A DNA stretch of 31,763 nt from Kiritimatiellales bacterium (GCA_030625905.1 DAOUQA010000002.1:1-31763); one strand, 5' to 3'; positions 8,608-19,037 are shown, numbered from the stretch's first letter. Program-made: numbers and translations. Notes: a model not told the origin generated them from the letters alone.

Positions 8608-8817
8608 GGATAAATCCCGGAGGGCCCGCCGGGAATGGTGGTGCGCTTGCGCGGATAGACCGCCTCTCTTCATTACCTGTGAGATAACCATAAAGCACAC
8701 ATTCGTCACCCATTTATCTAGGCAGTCATGAGAAAAATGGTCGTTTTGGCCAATCGCCTAATGGCCGATCCGGCTTTTCAAATTTCCTGACAAAACACAG
8801 TTGCTCCAAGGGAGATT
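8608..8817. other. Intergenic segment with compact hairpins after the IMPase stub
   Basis: About 210 bases lie between the IMPase stub and the convergent nadB. The first 60 are GC-rich and foldable: TCCCGG at 8615-8620 pairs with CCGGGA at 8629-8634, and GGTGG at 8637-8641 can pair with CCGCC at 8660-8664 around GCGC-TT-GCGC. The rest (8680-8817) is AT-rich with no recognised feature. No T-run terminator is visible. Confidence 0.4.
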
Positions 8818-10437
8818 TCACGTCAACGGCCCGCCGGCCTTGTCGTGGATAACGGAGTCGACGGCTTCGGCGGATTGCTCGGGATGGTCAGCCATGTAGT
8901 GGAGTCCGCGGCTCTCCTTGCGTTGTTCGGCGGAGCGGATGATCAGTTCGGCGACATCGGCAATGTTGCGCAGTTCCAAGAGGTCGGAAGTGACGAGGTA
9001 GTCGCCATAGTATTGCTTGATTTCCTGCCGCAGGTTGCGGATGCGGCTGCGCGCGCGGGCGAGGCGGCGGTCGGTGCGGACGATGCCGACATAGTCCCAC
9101 ATGGCGGTGCGCACCTCGTTCCAGTTGTGCTCGACCACGACGGCTTCGTCGGACGAGACGGCCTCGCCGTATTTCCAGTCGGGGATTGAAACTTTCTCGT
9201 CGAACTGTTTCCAGACCTTTGAAATTTCAAGGGCGGTTTCGTGGCCGCATACGAGTGCTTCGAGCAGGGAGTTGCTCGCCAGCCGGTTGGCACCATGCAG
9301 GCCGGTGCTGGTGACTTCGCCGCAGGCGTAGAGGCCGGGCAGGGCGGTGGTTCCATCGACTTCGGCCACGACGCCGCCGCAGGAATAGTGTGCGGCGGGC
9401 ACCACGGGAATGAGGTCGGTGGCCATGTCGATGCCGAAGTTCAGGCCGGCGGCGTAGAGGTTGGGGAAGCGTTCGCGCAGGAACGATTCGGTGTGGTGGG
9501 TGATGTCGAGGTAGACATACGGATCACCGTGCTTTTTCATCACAAAGTCGATGGCGCGGGCGGTGACGTCGCGCGTGGCGAGCGAGCCCCGTTCGTCGAA
9601 CTCCTTCATGAAGGCGTTGCCGCGGATATCCTTCAGTTCGGCGCCTTCACCGCGCACGGCTTCGGAGATGAGGAAGGATTTGGCTTCCGGGTGGTAGAGG
9701 CAGGTGGGGTGGAACTGGATAAACTCCATGTCGCGGATCGGCAGGCCGGCGCGCCATGCCATGGCCACTCCATCGCCGGTGGCGACGTCGGGGTTGGAGG
9801 TATAGGGATAGACTTTCCCGAGCCCGCCGGTGGCAAGCACGGTGCAGGCGGCGTGGATCGGGAAGATGTCCTCCGTCGTCTTGTCGAGGAAATAGGCGCC
9901 GACACAACGGTTTTCGCCGGGATGCCCGATCCATCCGGTGGTGACGAGGTCGATCGCCATCAGGTTTTCGCGGAGGGTTATATTGGGATTTTCGCGGGTG
10001 CGTTCGATGAGCACCTTCATTATTTCCTGGCCGGTGATGTCGCCCGCATGCAATACGCGGCGGTGTGAGTGGCCGCCTTCCTGCCCGAGGTCGTATTCGT
10101 TTTCCTTGCCCTTGTGTTTTCGCAGGTCAAATTTGATGCCGAACTCTTCGAGTTTATGAATGCGGGCGCAGCCGCCTTTCAGCACTTTTTCCACAACCGC
10201 TGGAACGCTCAGCCCGCAACCGGTGTCGAGGGTATCGGCCACATGCGCCCCGATGGTGTCGTCGGGGTCGATCACGCAGGCGACACCGCCCTGGGCATGG
10301 AAGCTGTTGCACTCGGAGGTCTCGACCTTGCTGGCCACCAGCACGTGCCCGTGCCGGCCTAGTTCCAAAGCGGCGGTTAGTCCTGCGAGGCCGGAACCGA
10401 TGACGAGGAAATCGTAGGATGTGGTGGAATTGTTCAT
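8818..10437 (-). CDS. nadB: L-aspartate oxidase NadB
   Basis: A 539-residue flavoenzyme catalysing L-aspartate to iminoaspartate, the first step of bacterial de novo NAD synthesis. The FAD-binding GxGxxG motif is at G14-S-G16-L-A-G19. Other family landmarks are SFHAQGGVA, the EEGGHSHRR-like stretch GQEGGHSHRRVLHAGD, MEFIQFHPTCLYHPEAKSFL, SEAVRGEGAEL, AAHYSCGGV and the FAD-contacting ACGEVTSTGLHGANRLASNS. The length is normal for NadB and the HSHRR-type active site separates it from succinate dehydrogenase flavoproteins. Neither nadA nor nadC is adjacent. The start at 10437 gives the usual short N-terminus before the Rossmann strand. It lies 48 bases downstream of the small protein gene on the same strand. 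Confidence 0.95.
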   Translation of the reverse strand: MNNSTTSYDFLVIGSGLAGLTAALELGRHGHVLVASKVETSECNSFHAQGGVACVIDPDDTIGAHVADTLDTGCGLSVPAVVEKVLKGGCARIHKLEEFGIKFDLRKHKGKENEYDLGQEGGHSHRRVLHAGDITGQEIMKVLIERTRENPNITLRENLMAIDLVTTGWIGHPGENRCVGAYFLDKTTEDIFPIHAACTVLATGGLGKVYPYTSNPDVATGDGVAMAWRAGLPIRDMEFIQFHPTCLYHPEAKSFLISEAVRGEGAELKDIRGNAFMKEFDERGSLATRDVTARAIDFVMKKHGDPYVYLDITHHTESFLRERFPNLYAAGLNFGIDMATDLIPVVPAAHYSCGGVVAEVDGTTALPGLYACGEVTSTGLHGANRLASNSLLEALVCGHETALEISKVWKQFDEKVSIPDWKYGEAVSSDEAVVVEHNWNEVRTAMWDYVGIVRTDRRLARARSRIRNLRQEIKQYYGDYLVTSDLLELRNIADVAELIIRSAEQRKESRGLHYMADHPEQSAEAVDSVIHDKAGGPLT

Positions 10438-10485
10438 GGGTTTAATTCGTAACGAGTATTCCGAAATTCAAAATAGGAAGGAGAG

Positions 10486-10758
10486 TTACGCAGTCCTCCT
10501 CGCGTCCTCCTTCTCTTCCTCGGCCGCTTCCCTAATCTTGGCGATCTGCTGTTGCCGGGTCTGCTGGATAAAGGCCGCTTTGGCGGGGTCGGATTCCGCG
10601 GCGAGTTGCTGGTCGAACATGATTTCGGTTTCGGCAACCTTGGCCTTCATCTTGGAGTCGATCTTCGCAATGGCCTGCTTCTGTTCCTCGCTCAGCATTT
10701 GCGATTCGCCGCCCATGCGCTCCATCGCCAGCTCATATGCACTTTTCATCCCGCTCAT
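10486..10758 (-). CDS. Small charged helical protein
   Basis: A 90-residue protein beginning SGMKSAYELAMERMGG and continuing as an almost uninterrupted charged helix (LSEEQKQAIAKIDSKMKAK, then IAKIREAAEEEKEDARR). It is rich in Lys, Glu, Gln and Ala, with no Cys and no membrane segment. A coiled coil is likely. I recall similar proteins as conserved hypotheticals in Verrucomicrobia-type genomes but know no function. The ATG at 10758 was chosen over an upstream in-frame start (10863) because it has AAGGAAA in front of it and the longer N-terminus looks non-coding. It lies upstream of nadB and may share its transcript; it diverges from the kinase gene. Confidence 0.7.
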   Translation of the reverse strand: MSGMKSAYELAMERMGGESQMLSEEQKQAIAKIDSKMKAKVAETEIMFDQQLAAESDPAKAAFIQQTRQQQIAKIREAAEEEKEDARRTA

Positions 10759-11013
10759 AAGGGTTTCCTTTCTGGCGGGAAACATACGTTCTTTGGTTTT
10801 AAAAAAAAAGCATGTAGTTGCAGGCTGTTGATAAAATCCGACATTAACAAAACCATTACCCACTGGTTGTAATTGCGCCTGAAGGAGGAGGGTCTTGATT
10901 CATTCAACGACAAGCATGGTTTCCCGGTAAATGTTAAAAGGGACTTTTTGGCGCGATTTTTAAGAGCAACTTATCGATTGCCATATATGCGCCGTAATGG
11001 CACAGTTCTGTAT

Positions 11014-12183
11014 ATGAAATCAGGATTTTTCGATAAATTGGTGAATCGGCTCGATCATTTGGATTCGGGCAGTTTGCAGACCTATTTCCTGCGTCTTGCG
11101 AAGGAAAAGGGGTTGATGGAGACCATTTTCCAGGCGCTGGAAGAGGGGATCATCGTACTCGATCCGGAGGCGCAGATTAACTACGCCAACCGTGCGGCGG
11201 AGCAGATGCTTGGCTTCAAGCTCGAAAGCGCGCAGGGCGTTCCGATTGAACGCTACCTCAAGGATATCCACTGGGATCTCGTGCTCGATCTCGACGAATA
11301 TGAATGGAGCCAGCTTGTCCGCCGCGAGATCGAAATCACCTATCCGCAGCACCGCTTCATGGAATTCTACGTCGTACCGCTCGCTGCCGTCGACGAAAAG
11401 GAGGAGGGCGCGGTGGTGATCTTCCGCGACGTGACGCGCGAGCGCGAAAGCACGGCGGAATCCATCGAGTCCGAGCGGCTGCATGCGCTCAGCCTGCTCG
11501 CGGCGGGCGTTGCGCACGAAATCGGAAACCCGCTCAACTCAATCAACATCCACCTCCAGTTGCTGGATCGCGAAATCGGCTATCTTGATGACGAAGACGC
11601 AAAGAGCGACCTCAAGGAACTCGTCGATGTCTCGCGCAAGGAAGTTGGGCGGCTCGACACGATCATCCGCCAGTTCCTCAAGGCGCTACGCCCGTCGCTC
11701 CCCGAGCGCAAGCCGATGAAGCTGGCGCGTCTGGCCAAGGAAACGCTGAAGGTGATGAAGCACGAGATCGCTGACCGTCGCATGCTCGTCGAGACCGATT
11801 TCCCAAAAAAGATTCCGGCTGTGGCCGTCGACGAGACCCAGGTGAAGCAGGTCTTCTTCAACGTCATCAAGAATGCGCTTCAGGCGATGGAGGATGGAGG
11901 CATCCTGCGAATCAATACGCAGCAGTCCGACCGTTTCATCAGTGCCGTGTTCGAGGACAATGGCCCCGGCATCGACCCCGAAAATCTCGGTGCAATCTAC
12001 GAGCCGTACCACACCACCAAGCCCGAAGGTTCCGGCCTCGGGATGATGATCGTCCAGCGCATCATGCGCGACCATGGCGGGGAAATAGAAATCAACTCCG
12101 AACCGGGGAGGGGGACGAGGCTGACGTTGCGGTTCCCAAGGGAGGATGCACGGTTAAATTTGTTGGAAGCACCGGATCGATAA
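11014..12183 (+). CDS. PAS-domain sensor histidine kinase (NtrB-like)
   Basis: A 389-residue histidine kinase without a membrane segment, so probably cytoplasmic. A short helical N-terminus (LVNRLDHLDSGSLQTYFLRL) leads into a PAS domain at about residues 34-145 (EEGIIVLDPEAQINYANRAA). The dimerisation/phosphoacceptor box GVAHEIGNPLNS follows, with His168. The ATP-binding domain shows the N-box NVIKNALQAM, FEDNGPGID, HTTKPEGSGLGMMIVQ and GGEIEINSEPGRGT. The frame extends 47 codons upstream to a TTG at 10873, but that part has an unlike composition and no ribosome binding site; ATG 11014 gives a family-like start. The NtrC-type regulator gene follows 154 bases downstream and is the probable partner. 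Confidence 0.85.
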   Translation: MKSGFFDKLVNRLDHLDSGSLQTYFLRLAKEKGLMETIFQALEEGIIVLDPEAQINYANRAAEQMLGFKLESAQGVPIERYLKDIHWDLVLDLDEYEWSQLVRREIEITYPQHRFMEFYVVPLAAVDEKEEGAVVIFRDVTRERESTAESIESERLHALSLLAAGVAHEIGNPLNSINIHLQLLDREIGYLDDEDAKSDLKELVDVSRKEVGRLDTIIRQFLKALRPSLPERKPMKLARLAKETLKVMKHEIADRRMLVETDFPKKIPAVAVDETQVKQVFFNVIKNALQAMEDGGILRINTQQSDRFISAVFEDNGPGIDPENLGAIYEPYHTTKPEGSGLGMMIVQRIMRDHGGEIEINSEPGRGTRLTLRFPREDARLNLLEAPDR

Positions 12184-12226
12184 TTCGAAGAAAATATTAG
12201 CCACTAGTCGAGGTTGTTTTCACACG

Positions 12227-12282
12227 AAGGCACTAAGCCACGAAGAGGGGGGAAGCAGAAAATCTTTGCGGCTTTGTGTCTT
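12227..12282. repeat. Imperfect inverted repeat between kinase and regulator genes
   Basis: Two 21-base arms at 12227-12247 and 12262-12282 are imperfect inverted copies. They share words such as AAGGCACTAAGCC on one arm against the complement of GGCTTTGTGTCTT on the other. The loop is 14 bases. The CACGAAG/CACAAAG words resemble the dispersed 'CACAAAGACACGAAG' intergenic repeats I recall from many environmental genomes. No T-run follows, so it is not an evident terminator. Confidence 0.65.
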
Positions 12283-12337
12283 GAGCGACAAAGGAGCGGG
12301 TGTGATGAAACATGCTGTTGAACAGTAGGAGAGGAAT

Positions 12338-13705
<1,368 letters not shown>

Positions 13706-13759
13706 TGCTCTGTGTTCTTCCTGAACGAAGCCGGAAGCTCCGTCTACGAAAACAGGCAC

Positions 13760-13789
13760 AAAAAAAGACCGCCGAGTTGGGCGGTCTTT
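13760..13789. terminator. Bidirectional Rho-independent terminator
   Basis: A perfect 10-base stem, AAAGACCGCC (13764-13773) and GGCGGTCTTT (13780-13789), with loop GAGTTG. It is preceded on the plus strand by seven A (13760-13766), which read as a T-run on the minus strand. This is a strong terminator for rpmI-rplT. On the plus strand it also closes the regulator gene, with a short run of three T. Genes converge here. Confidence 0.9.
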
Positions 13790-13810
13790 GCAAAACGAAG
13801 TGTGCTGAAT

Positions 13811-14167
13811 TTAGCACACTTTGGCTTTTGCCGTTTCAACCACTTTGGTGAAGCCGGCCGGATCGTGAATAGCGATCTCGGAGAGCATCTTTCGGTTGAG
13901 TTTAATGCCGCATTTGTTCAGCCCGTCGATGAAACGGCTGTAGTTGATTCCGTCCATACGACAGGCCGCATTAATGCGTACGGTCCAGAGGCGGCGGAAG
14001 TCGCGCTTCTTGTGCTTGCGGTGCACGTAGGCCATGGCCTGTGCGCGGTCGACCGACTCGGTCGCCGTGCGGAATAGCTTGCTGCGTGCGCCCCGGAAAC
14101 CCTTGGCGAGTTTCAGGCGGCTGTTTCTTCTACGGCGCGAGGCCGGTCCATTGGTTGCTCTTGGCAT
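13811..14167 (-). CDS. rplT: 50S ribosomal protein L20
   Basis: A 118-residue L20, normal length. The family hallmarks are the basic N-terminus RRRRNSRLKLAKGFRGARSKL, AYVHRKHKKRDFRRLW and RINAACRMDGINYSRFI, and NRKMLSEIAIHDPAGF. It is an early assembly protein that binds 23S rRNA and, in other bacteria, represses its own operon. It lies 17 bases downstream of rpmI. Its last codons fall in a small 7-base-stem hairpin (13800-13819) that adjoins the terminator. Confidence 0.97.
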   Translation of the reverse strand: MPRATNGPASRRRRNSRLKLAKGFRGARSKLFRTATESVDRAQAMAYVHRKHKKRDFRRLWTVRINAACRMDGINYSRFIDGLNKCGIKLNRKMLSEIAIHDPAGFTKVVETAKAKVC

Positions 14168-14184
14168 GGTTCAATCTCCAGAAA

Positions 14185-14373
14185 TTAGATAAACGGGGTG
14201 ATGCGCTTCATATCCACCTTGTCGACGATATCCTGACCTCGCAGCGTCCGTTTGTGTTTACGGTTCTTGTTGGTCAAAATGTGGCTTCCGCCCATGTGGT
14301 TCCGCTTGAGCTTGCCGGTTCCAGTTTTCTTAAACCGTTTGGCGGCACACTTTTTTGTCTTCATTTTAGGCAT
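14185..14373 (-). CDS. rpmI: 50S ribosomal protein L35
   Basis: A 62-residue L35 with the family signature MKTKKCAAKRFKKTGTGKL followed by MGGSHILTNKNRKHKRTLRG. It begins a two-gene unit with rplT. The usual upstream partner infC is missing: cysE is the next gene upstream on the same strand. The 117-base leader contains AGGGG-AA-CCCCT (14444-14455), a perfect 5-base stem that may take part in leader folding. Confidence 0.96.
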   Translation of the reverse strand: MPKMKTKKCAAKRFKKTGTGKLKRNHMGGSHILTNKNRKHKRTLRGQDIVDKVDMKRITPFI

Positions 14374-14490
14374 GATAACACCGTTCTTTTATTAAATTCG
14401 TTCGTTGCGAGATCGGGGAATCGCGCAAAAGAAGAGTGTTTATAGGGGAACCCCTCCCGCAAGTCTAGCCCTTTTTTGCAGACTTTTTTG

Positions 14491-15432
14491 CTAGATTCCT
14501 ATGCCGAATCCGGGCGTCTCGCGGGTGCGGACCATTACGCCGCCTTCGGCGCGCGTGACGAGGCTGCCGGGCGGCGTGCTTTTCATCAGGAAGACGTTGC
14601 CGGCCACGACCGTTCCGCGGCCAATTACCGTATTGCCGCCAAGGATCGTGCTGTTGGAGTAGACGATGACGTTGTCTTCGACGGTGGGGTGGCGCTGGAT
14701 ATGCTTGATCGGTCGGCCGTGTTCATCGAGCGGAAAGCTTTTGGCACCGAGGGTTACGCCTTGGTAGAGCTTGACGTTGTCGCCGATGTGGCAGGTTTCG
14801 CCAATGACAACGCCAGTGCCGTGATCAATGAAGAAGCCTTTGCCGATGGTTGCGCCGGGGTGGATATCGATTCCCGTGAGCGAATGGGTGGATTCACTCA
14901 TCATGCGCGGGATTAGAGGGATGTCGAGTTTGTACAGCTCGTGGGCGATGCGGTGCGAGGTGATCGCCACGAGGCCGGGGTAGGCGAGTTTGACCTCGGC
15001 ATAGCTGAGTGCGGCCGGGTCACCGTTGTATGCGGCCTTGACGTCCTCTATTAGCATCTGGCGGATGTTCGGGATCGTGGCAAGGAATTGGGTTGCGATC
15101 TCCTCCGAGGCTTGGTCGAGATTGTGGATGGGTTCCCTCTTTTCATGGAGGTCGGCCGCACCCATCCAGCGGAAGGGCAGGGCCTTCTCGATTTCCGGAT
15201 GGAGGATTTCCGCCGCGTTTTCTAACTGTTGGATGAAATAGCCCTCGAAGTCGGGTGGTTCGGGGATATGCTTTCCAGGGAACAGCACGTCGGAAACAAT
15301 TCGAAGGGCCTCGACCACCTGGGCAATCTCTGGATGCTGCCACAGCGGGCGGTCGGGTAGGTCGGCCTCCGTTTGCGAATAGAGCGGCAGCAATTCAGTT
15401 GCTGTTTTCTGGATCTGTTCGGTGGTTTTCAT
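14491..15432 (-). CDS. cysE: Serine O-acetyltransferase
   Basis: A 313-residue enzyme that acetylates serine with acetyl-CoA, the first step of cysteine biosynthesis. An all-helical N-terminal domain (about 1-150) precedes a left-handed beta-helix built from hexapeptide repeats. Catalytic residues are in TGIDIHPGATIGKGFFIDHG: D189 and H204 correspond by position to the Asp and His of CysE. GVVIGETCHIGDNVKLYQGVTLGAKS and IGRGTVVAGNVFL follow. The C-terminus lacks the long tail used by E. coli CysE to bind CysK, ending TRETPGFGIGI. The start at 15432 (ATG, with GAGG upstream) is preferred to 15459. It is upstream of rpmI on the same strand. Confidence 0.9.
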   Translation of the reverse strand: MKTTEQIQKTATELLPLYSQTEADLPDRPLWQHPEIAQVVEALRIVSDVLFPGKHIPEPPDFEGYFIQQLENAAEILHPEIEKALPFRWMGAADLHEKREPIHNLDQASEEIATQFLATIPNIRQMLIEDVKAAYNGDPAALSYAEVKLAYPGLVAITSHRIAHELYKLDIPLIPRMMSESTHSLTGIDIHPGATIGKGFFIDHGTGVVIGETCHIGDNVKLYQGVTLGAKSFPLDEHGRPIKHIQRHPTVEDNVIVYSNSTILGGNTVIGRGTVVAGNVFLMKSTPPGSLVTRAEGGVMVRTRETPGFGIGI

Positions 15433-15549
15433 GCAACAACCTCGTTTGAATCGCCCCACACGCTACCCATGAAGTGTTGAGGTGGCAAAATAATTAAGGA
15501 CAAAATGATTGCGGGGCTTTCCTGTGCTCTGCGCCCGTTTTTGTTTTCT

Positions 15550-15610
15550 ATCCCCAGATTTCGCAGATTAGCAGGATTTAAATCTGTGAACATCTGTGTA
15601 CTCTGTGGAT
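15550..15610. repeat. Imperfect inverted repeat between cysE and thrC
   Basis: Arms at about 15550-15578 and 15580-15610 are imperfect inverted copies built from CAGATT / ATCTGTG words around a central TTTAAA. The text (ATCTGTGTACTCTGTGG) resembles the dispersed 'TCTGTGTAATCTGTGG' intergenic repeat recalled from many environmental bacterial genomes. It occupies the divergent cysE-thrC intergenic gap, 53 bases ahead of the thrC start. Confidence 0.6.
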
Positions 15611-15662
15611 TCTATTGCTGGGTGCGATTTTGCTACCATGGAGGCTCAACAGGATTTACGAT

Positions 15663-17045
15663 ATGAAATACATCAGTACACGCGGGCGGATGGAGCCGGT
15701 TGGTTTTCAGGATGCGGTCATGACGGGACTGGCTCCCGATGGTGGCCTGTTGCTACCGGAGAAACTGCCGCAGGTTGGAGACAGGCTCGAAGAATGGGCG
15801 CAGCTTTCCTATCAGGAATTGGCCTTCGAGATCATCAGCCTGTTTGCCACCGATATTCCGCCGGCTGATCTGGCCGAGCTGATTACCGATAGCTATGCCA
15901 CGTTCGACCATGCCGAGGTTGCGCCCTCCGTCGAGGTTGGTGATTTTCAGATTCTTGAACTGTTCCACGGCCCGACGCTGGCGTTCAAGGATGTCGCCCT
16001 CCAGTTTCTCGGCAACCTGTTTGAATATATTCTCGAACAGCGTGGCGGAAAGCTGAACATTCTCGGCGCGACCAGCGGCGACACGGGAAGCGCGGCGATT
16101 CATGGCGTACGCGGCAAGCCAAACATTAACATTTTCATCATGCATCCGGCCGGGCGCACCAGCCCGCTACAGGAAAAGCAGATGACCAGTGTGCTCGATG
16201 ATAATGTCTTCAACCTCGCGGTCGACGGCACCTTCGACGACTGCCAGAACATCATGAAAACCACTTTCGGCGATGTCGGCTTCAAAACCGAACACTCGCT
16301 TGGCTCTGTCAACTCGGTCAATTGGGCACGTGTGCTGGCGCAGACCGTCTACTATTTCTATGCCGCCTTCCGCACCATGGAAAAGACCGGGACGAAGTCT
16401 GTCCAGTTTTCGGTGCCGACCGGAAACTTTGGCGACATCCTCGCGGGCTACCTCGCGCAGCGCATGGGCCTGCCGATCAGCAAGCTCATTCTCGCCACCA
16501 ACGAAAACGACATTCTCTCTCGTTTCTTTAACAGCGGAACCTACGGCATGGCCGACGTGGTGCCGACCCTCAGCCCGTCGATGGATATCCAAGTCGCCAG
16601 CAACTTCGAGCGCTACCTCTACTACAAGGTGGGGGAGGACGCCGAAAAGCTTGCCGCGATGATGGACAACTTCAACGAAAACGGATCGCTCTCCGTCCCG
16701 CTCAACGAAAACGGCGCGGTCGACGATCTGTTTGTGGCGGGGCGCGGCGATACCGCCGCGACTCTGGCAACCATCAAGAAATACCATGATCAATATGGTT
16801 ATGTGCTCGACCCGCACACCGCCGTCGGCGTCTATGTCGCCGAGCAGTTCAAATCAGAAGAAGCACCAACCATCTGCCTCGCCACCGCGCATCCCGCCAA
16901 ATTTACCCAGGCGATCATCGATGCCATCGGCGAAGCCGTACACCACCCGACCCTCGATGCCCTCGCCAACGCCGAAACCCGTTGCGATTCCATCGCCAAC
17001 GATGTCGATGCCGTGAAGGAATATCTGGTTGGGCATATAATGTAG
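15663..17045 (+). CDS. thrC: Threonine synthase
   Basis: A 460-residue PLP enzyme converting O-phosphohomoserine to threonine. The Schiff-base lysine is K109 in FHGPTLAFKDVALQF. Other signatures are the N-terminal YISTRGRMEPVGFQDAVMTGLAPDGGLLLP, the phosphate-binding ATSGDTGSAA, SLGSVNSVNWAR, VPTGNFGDILAGYLAQRMGLP and the late ATAHPAKF. The length and the FHGPT motif fit the long (E. coli/yeast-like) form. ATG 15663 is used rather than an in-frame start at 15615, since homology to the family begins there and AGGA lies nearby. It is a lone gene: no hom or thrB is visible in the window. Confidence 0.95.
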   Translation: MKYISTRGRMEPVGFQDAVMTGLAPDGGLLLPEKLPQVGDRLEEWAQLSYQELAFEIISLFATDIPPADLAELITDSYATFDHAEVAPSVEVGDFQILELFHGPTLAFKDVALQFLGNLFEYILEQRGGKLNILGATSGDTGSAAIHGVRGKPNINIFIMHPAGRTSPLQEKQMTSVLDDNVFNLAVDGTFDDCQNIMKTTFGDVGFKTEHSLGSVNSVNWARVLAQTVYYFYAAFRTMEKTGTKSVQFSVPTGNFGDILAGYLAQRMGLPISKLILATNENDILSRFFNSGTYGMADVVPTLSPSMDIQVASNFERYLYYKVGEDAEKLAAMMDNFNENGSLSVPLNENGAVDDLFVAGRGDTAATLATIKKYHDQYGYVLDPHTAVGVYVAEQFKSEEAPTICLATAHPAKFTQAIIDAIGEAVHHPTLDALANAETRCDSIANDVDAVKEYLVGHIM

Positions 17046-17052
17046 ACGATGA

Positions 17053-17226
17053 GATGAAAGGCTGGTTTCTCCGGTTCCATCCTTTATCGAAGTGTTCTTG
17101 CTCGACGGGGAAACCTATCGTTTGATTGGAAACTATCAGCCCTCCGATGACTTTAAATCTCCCGCATTCCCTGAACTGGAACTAGATTTGGCTGCATGCC
17201 CAACAGGCTCGCAGAGGCGATATTGA
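17053..17226 (+). pseudogene. Possible C-terminal remnant of a Uma2-family protein
   Basis: An open stretch of 57 codons without a start reads IEVFLLDGETYRLIGNYQ then DDFKSPAFPELELDL. This is close in style to the C-terminal strands of Uma2 (DUF820) endonuclease-like proteins, which end with a 'Y-R-L-x-G-x-Y / S-P-x-F-x-x-L-x-I-D-L' pattern. No N-terminal part is present upstream, where thrC ends seven bases before. It would be a decayed copy, and the match is from memory and from a short segment only. Confidence 0.4.
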
Positions 17227-17471
17227 ATCTTAACTTCGATCGCGAACATTGGCTATTTTGGCCTCCGATCCGTTGCCGATAATTTGCTGAACTTTTTTTT
17301 GGCTTGGGGGTTGACACCCAAATGCTTTTCTATAAAGTGTGCCGCCTTATGTGCCAAATAGGTTTTGGCCATTTAGCAGTAATATACAGGGAAAAGAGGC
17401 TTTGTGAGCGCATTTTTGTTACCGGTGTGCAACAGGGTTTCTTTGTCTGTGTTTGTTTAGGGATGGGATGT
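17227..17471. other. Leader region before tRNA-Thr/tuf
   Basis: The region between the Uma2-like remnant and the tRNA contains a T8 tract (17293-17300), a candidate promoter (17311-17338) and about 130 bases of untranslated leader. No gene is visible here. Confidence 0.5.
17311..17338 (+). promoter_or_regulatory. Candidate sigma-70 promoter for tRNA-Thr/tuf
   Basis: A perfect -35 box TTGACA (17311-17316) is followed after 16 bases by TAAAGT (17333-17338), a four-of-six match to the -10 consensus. An overlapping TATAAA has only 14-base spacing. It sits just ahead of the tRNA-tuf-ribosomal cluster, where a strong promoter is expected. Confidence 0.5.
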
Positions 17472-17547
<76 letters not shown>

Positions 17548-17600
17548 TTAATTTAGTTTAAAGTAAGAATTAACTGAGGAAGATTCAGGAGGTAAACAAA

Positions 17601-18803
<1,203 letters not shown>

Positions 18804-18831
18804 CGCAATGGCGGAATCTTTATCGGGTGAC

Positions 18832-18851
18832 GGGCGGGTGTTTTCCTGCCC
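18832..18851 (+). other. Hairpin after tuf
   Basis: GGGCGGG (18832-18838) pairs with CCTGCCC (18845-18851), with one G-U wobble and loop TGTTTT. No T-run follows, so it is more likely an attenuator or RNA-processing/stability element between tuf and rpmG than a full terminator. Confidence 0.4.
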
Positions 18852-18884
18852 TGAGCCTGTTTAATCCAACAACAGGATAAAACC

Positions 18885-19037
18885 ATGCCAAGAGATATTA
18901 TCACTCTGGCCTGTACCGAGTGCAAAGAGCGCAACTATACGGGCACCAAGAACAAGAGACTTGAGTCCGGGCGCCGTGAGGTCAAGAAATATTGCCCGCA
19001 CGACAAAAAGCACACGTTGCATCGCGAAACGAAGTAA
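18885..19037 (+). CDS. rpmG: 50S ribosomal protein L33
   Basis: A 50-residue L33 with the family signature LACTECKERNYTGTKNKR and KYCPHDKKHTLHRETK. Cys10, Cys13 and Cys37 are kept, but the fourth zinc position, usually Cys in the C+ form (CPxC), is Asp40 here, with His39 beside it. So the site is an incomplete or altered zinc knuckle. The stop is 18 bases before tRNA-Trp, in the common rpmG-tRNA-Trp-secE-nusG arrangement. Confidence 0.95.
   Translation: MPRDIITLACTECKERNYTGTKNKRLESGRREVKKYCPHDKKHTLHRETK

Noticed and set aside
8581..8680. Integron attC site or insertion-sequence end after the phosphatase stub
   Set aside because: No GTTRRRY-type core sites, no transposase, and no flanking target duplication were visible.
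10945..10965. Sigma-54 promoter ahead of the kinase (TGGCGCG)
   Set aside because: The GC of the -12 element is missing at the required spacing.
10873..11013. TTG start giving the histidine kinase 47 extra residues
   Set aside because: No ribosome binding site, an atypical sequence, and the internal ATG gives a better start for this kind of kinase.
17293..17300. T8 tract before the tuf promoter as a thrC terminator
   Set aside because: No convincing GC-rich stem lies just upstream; only 5-base weak pairings were found.
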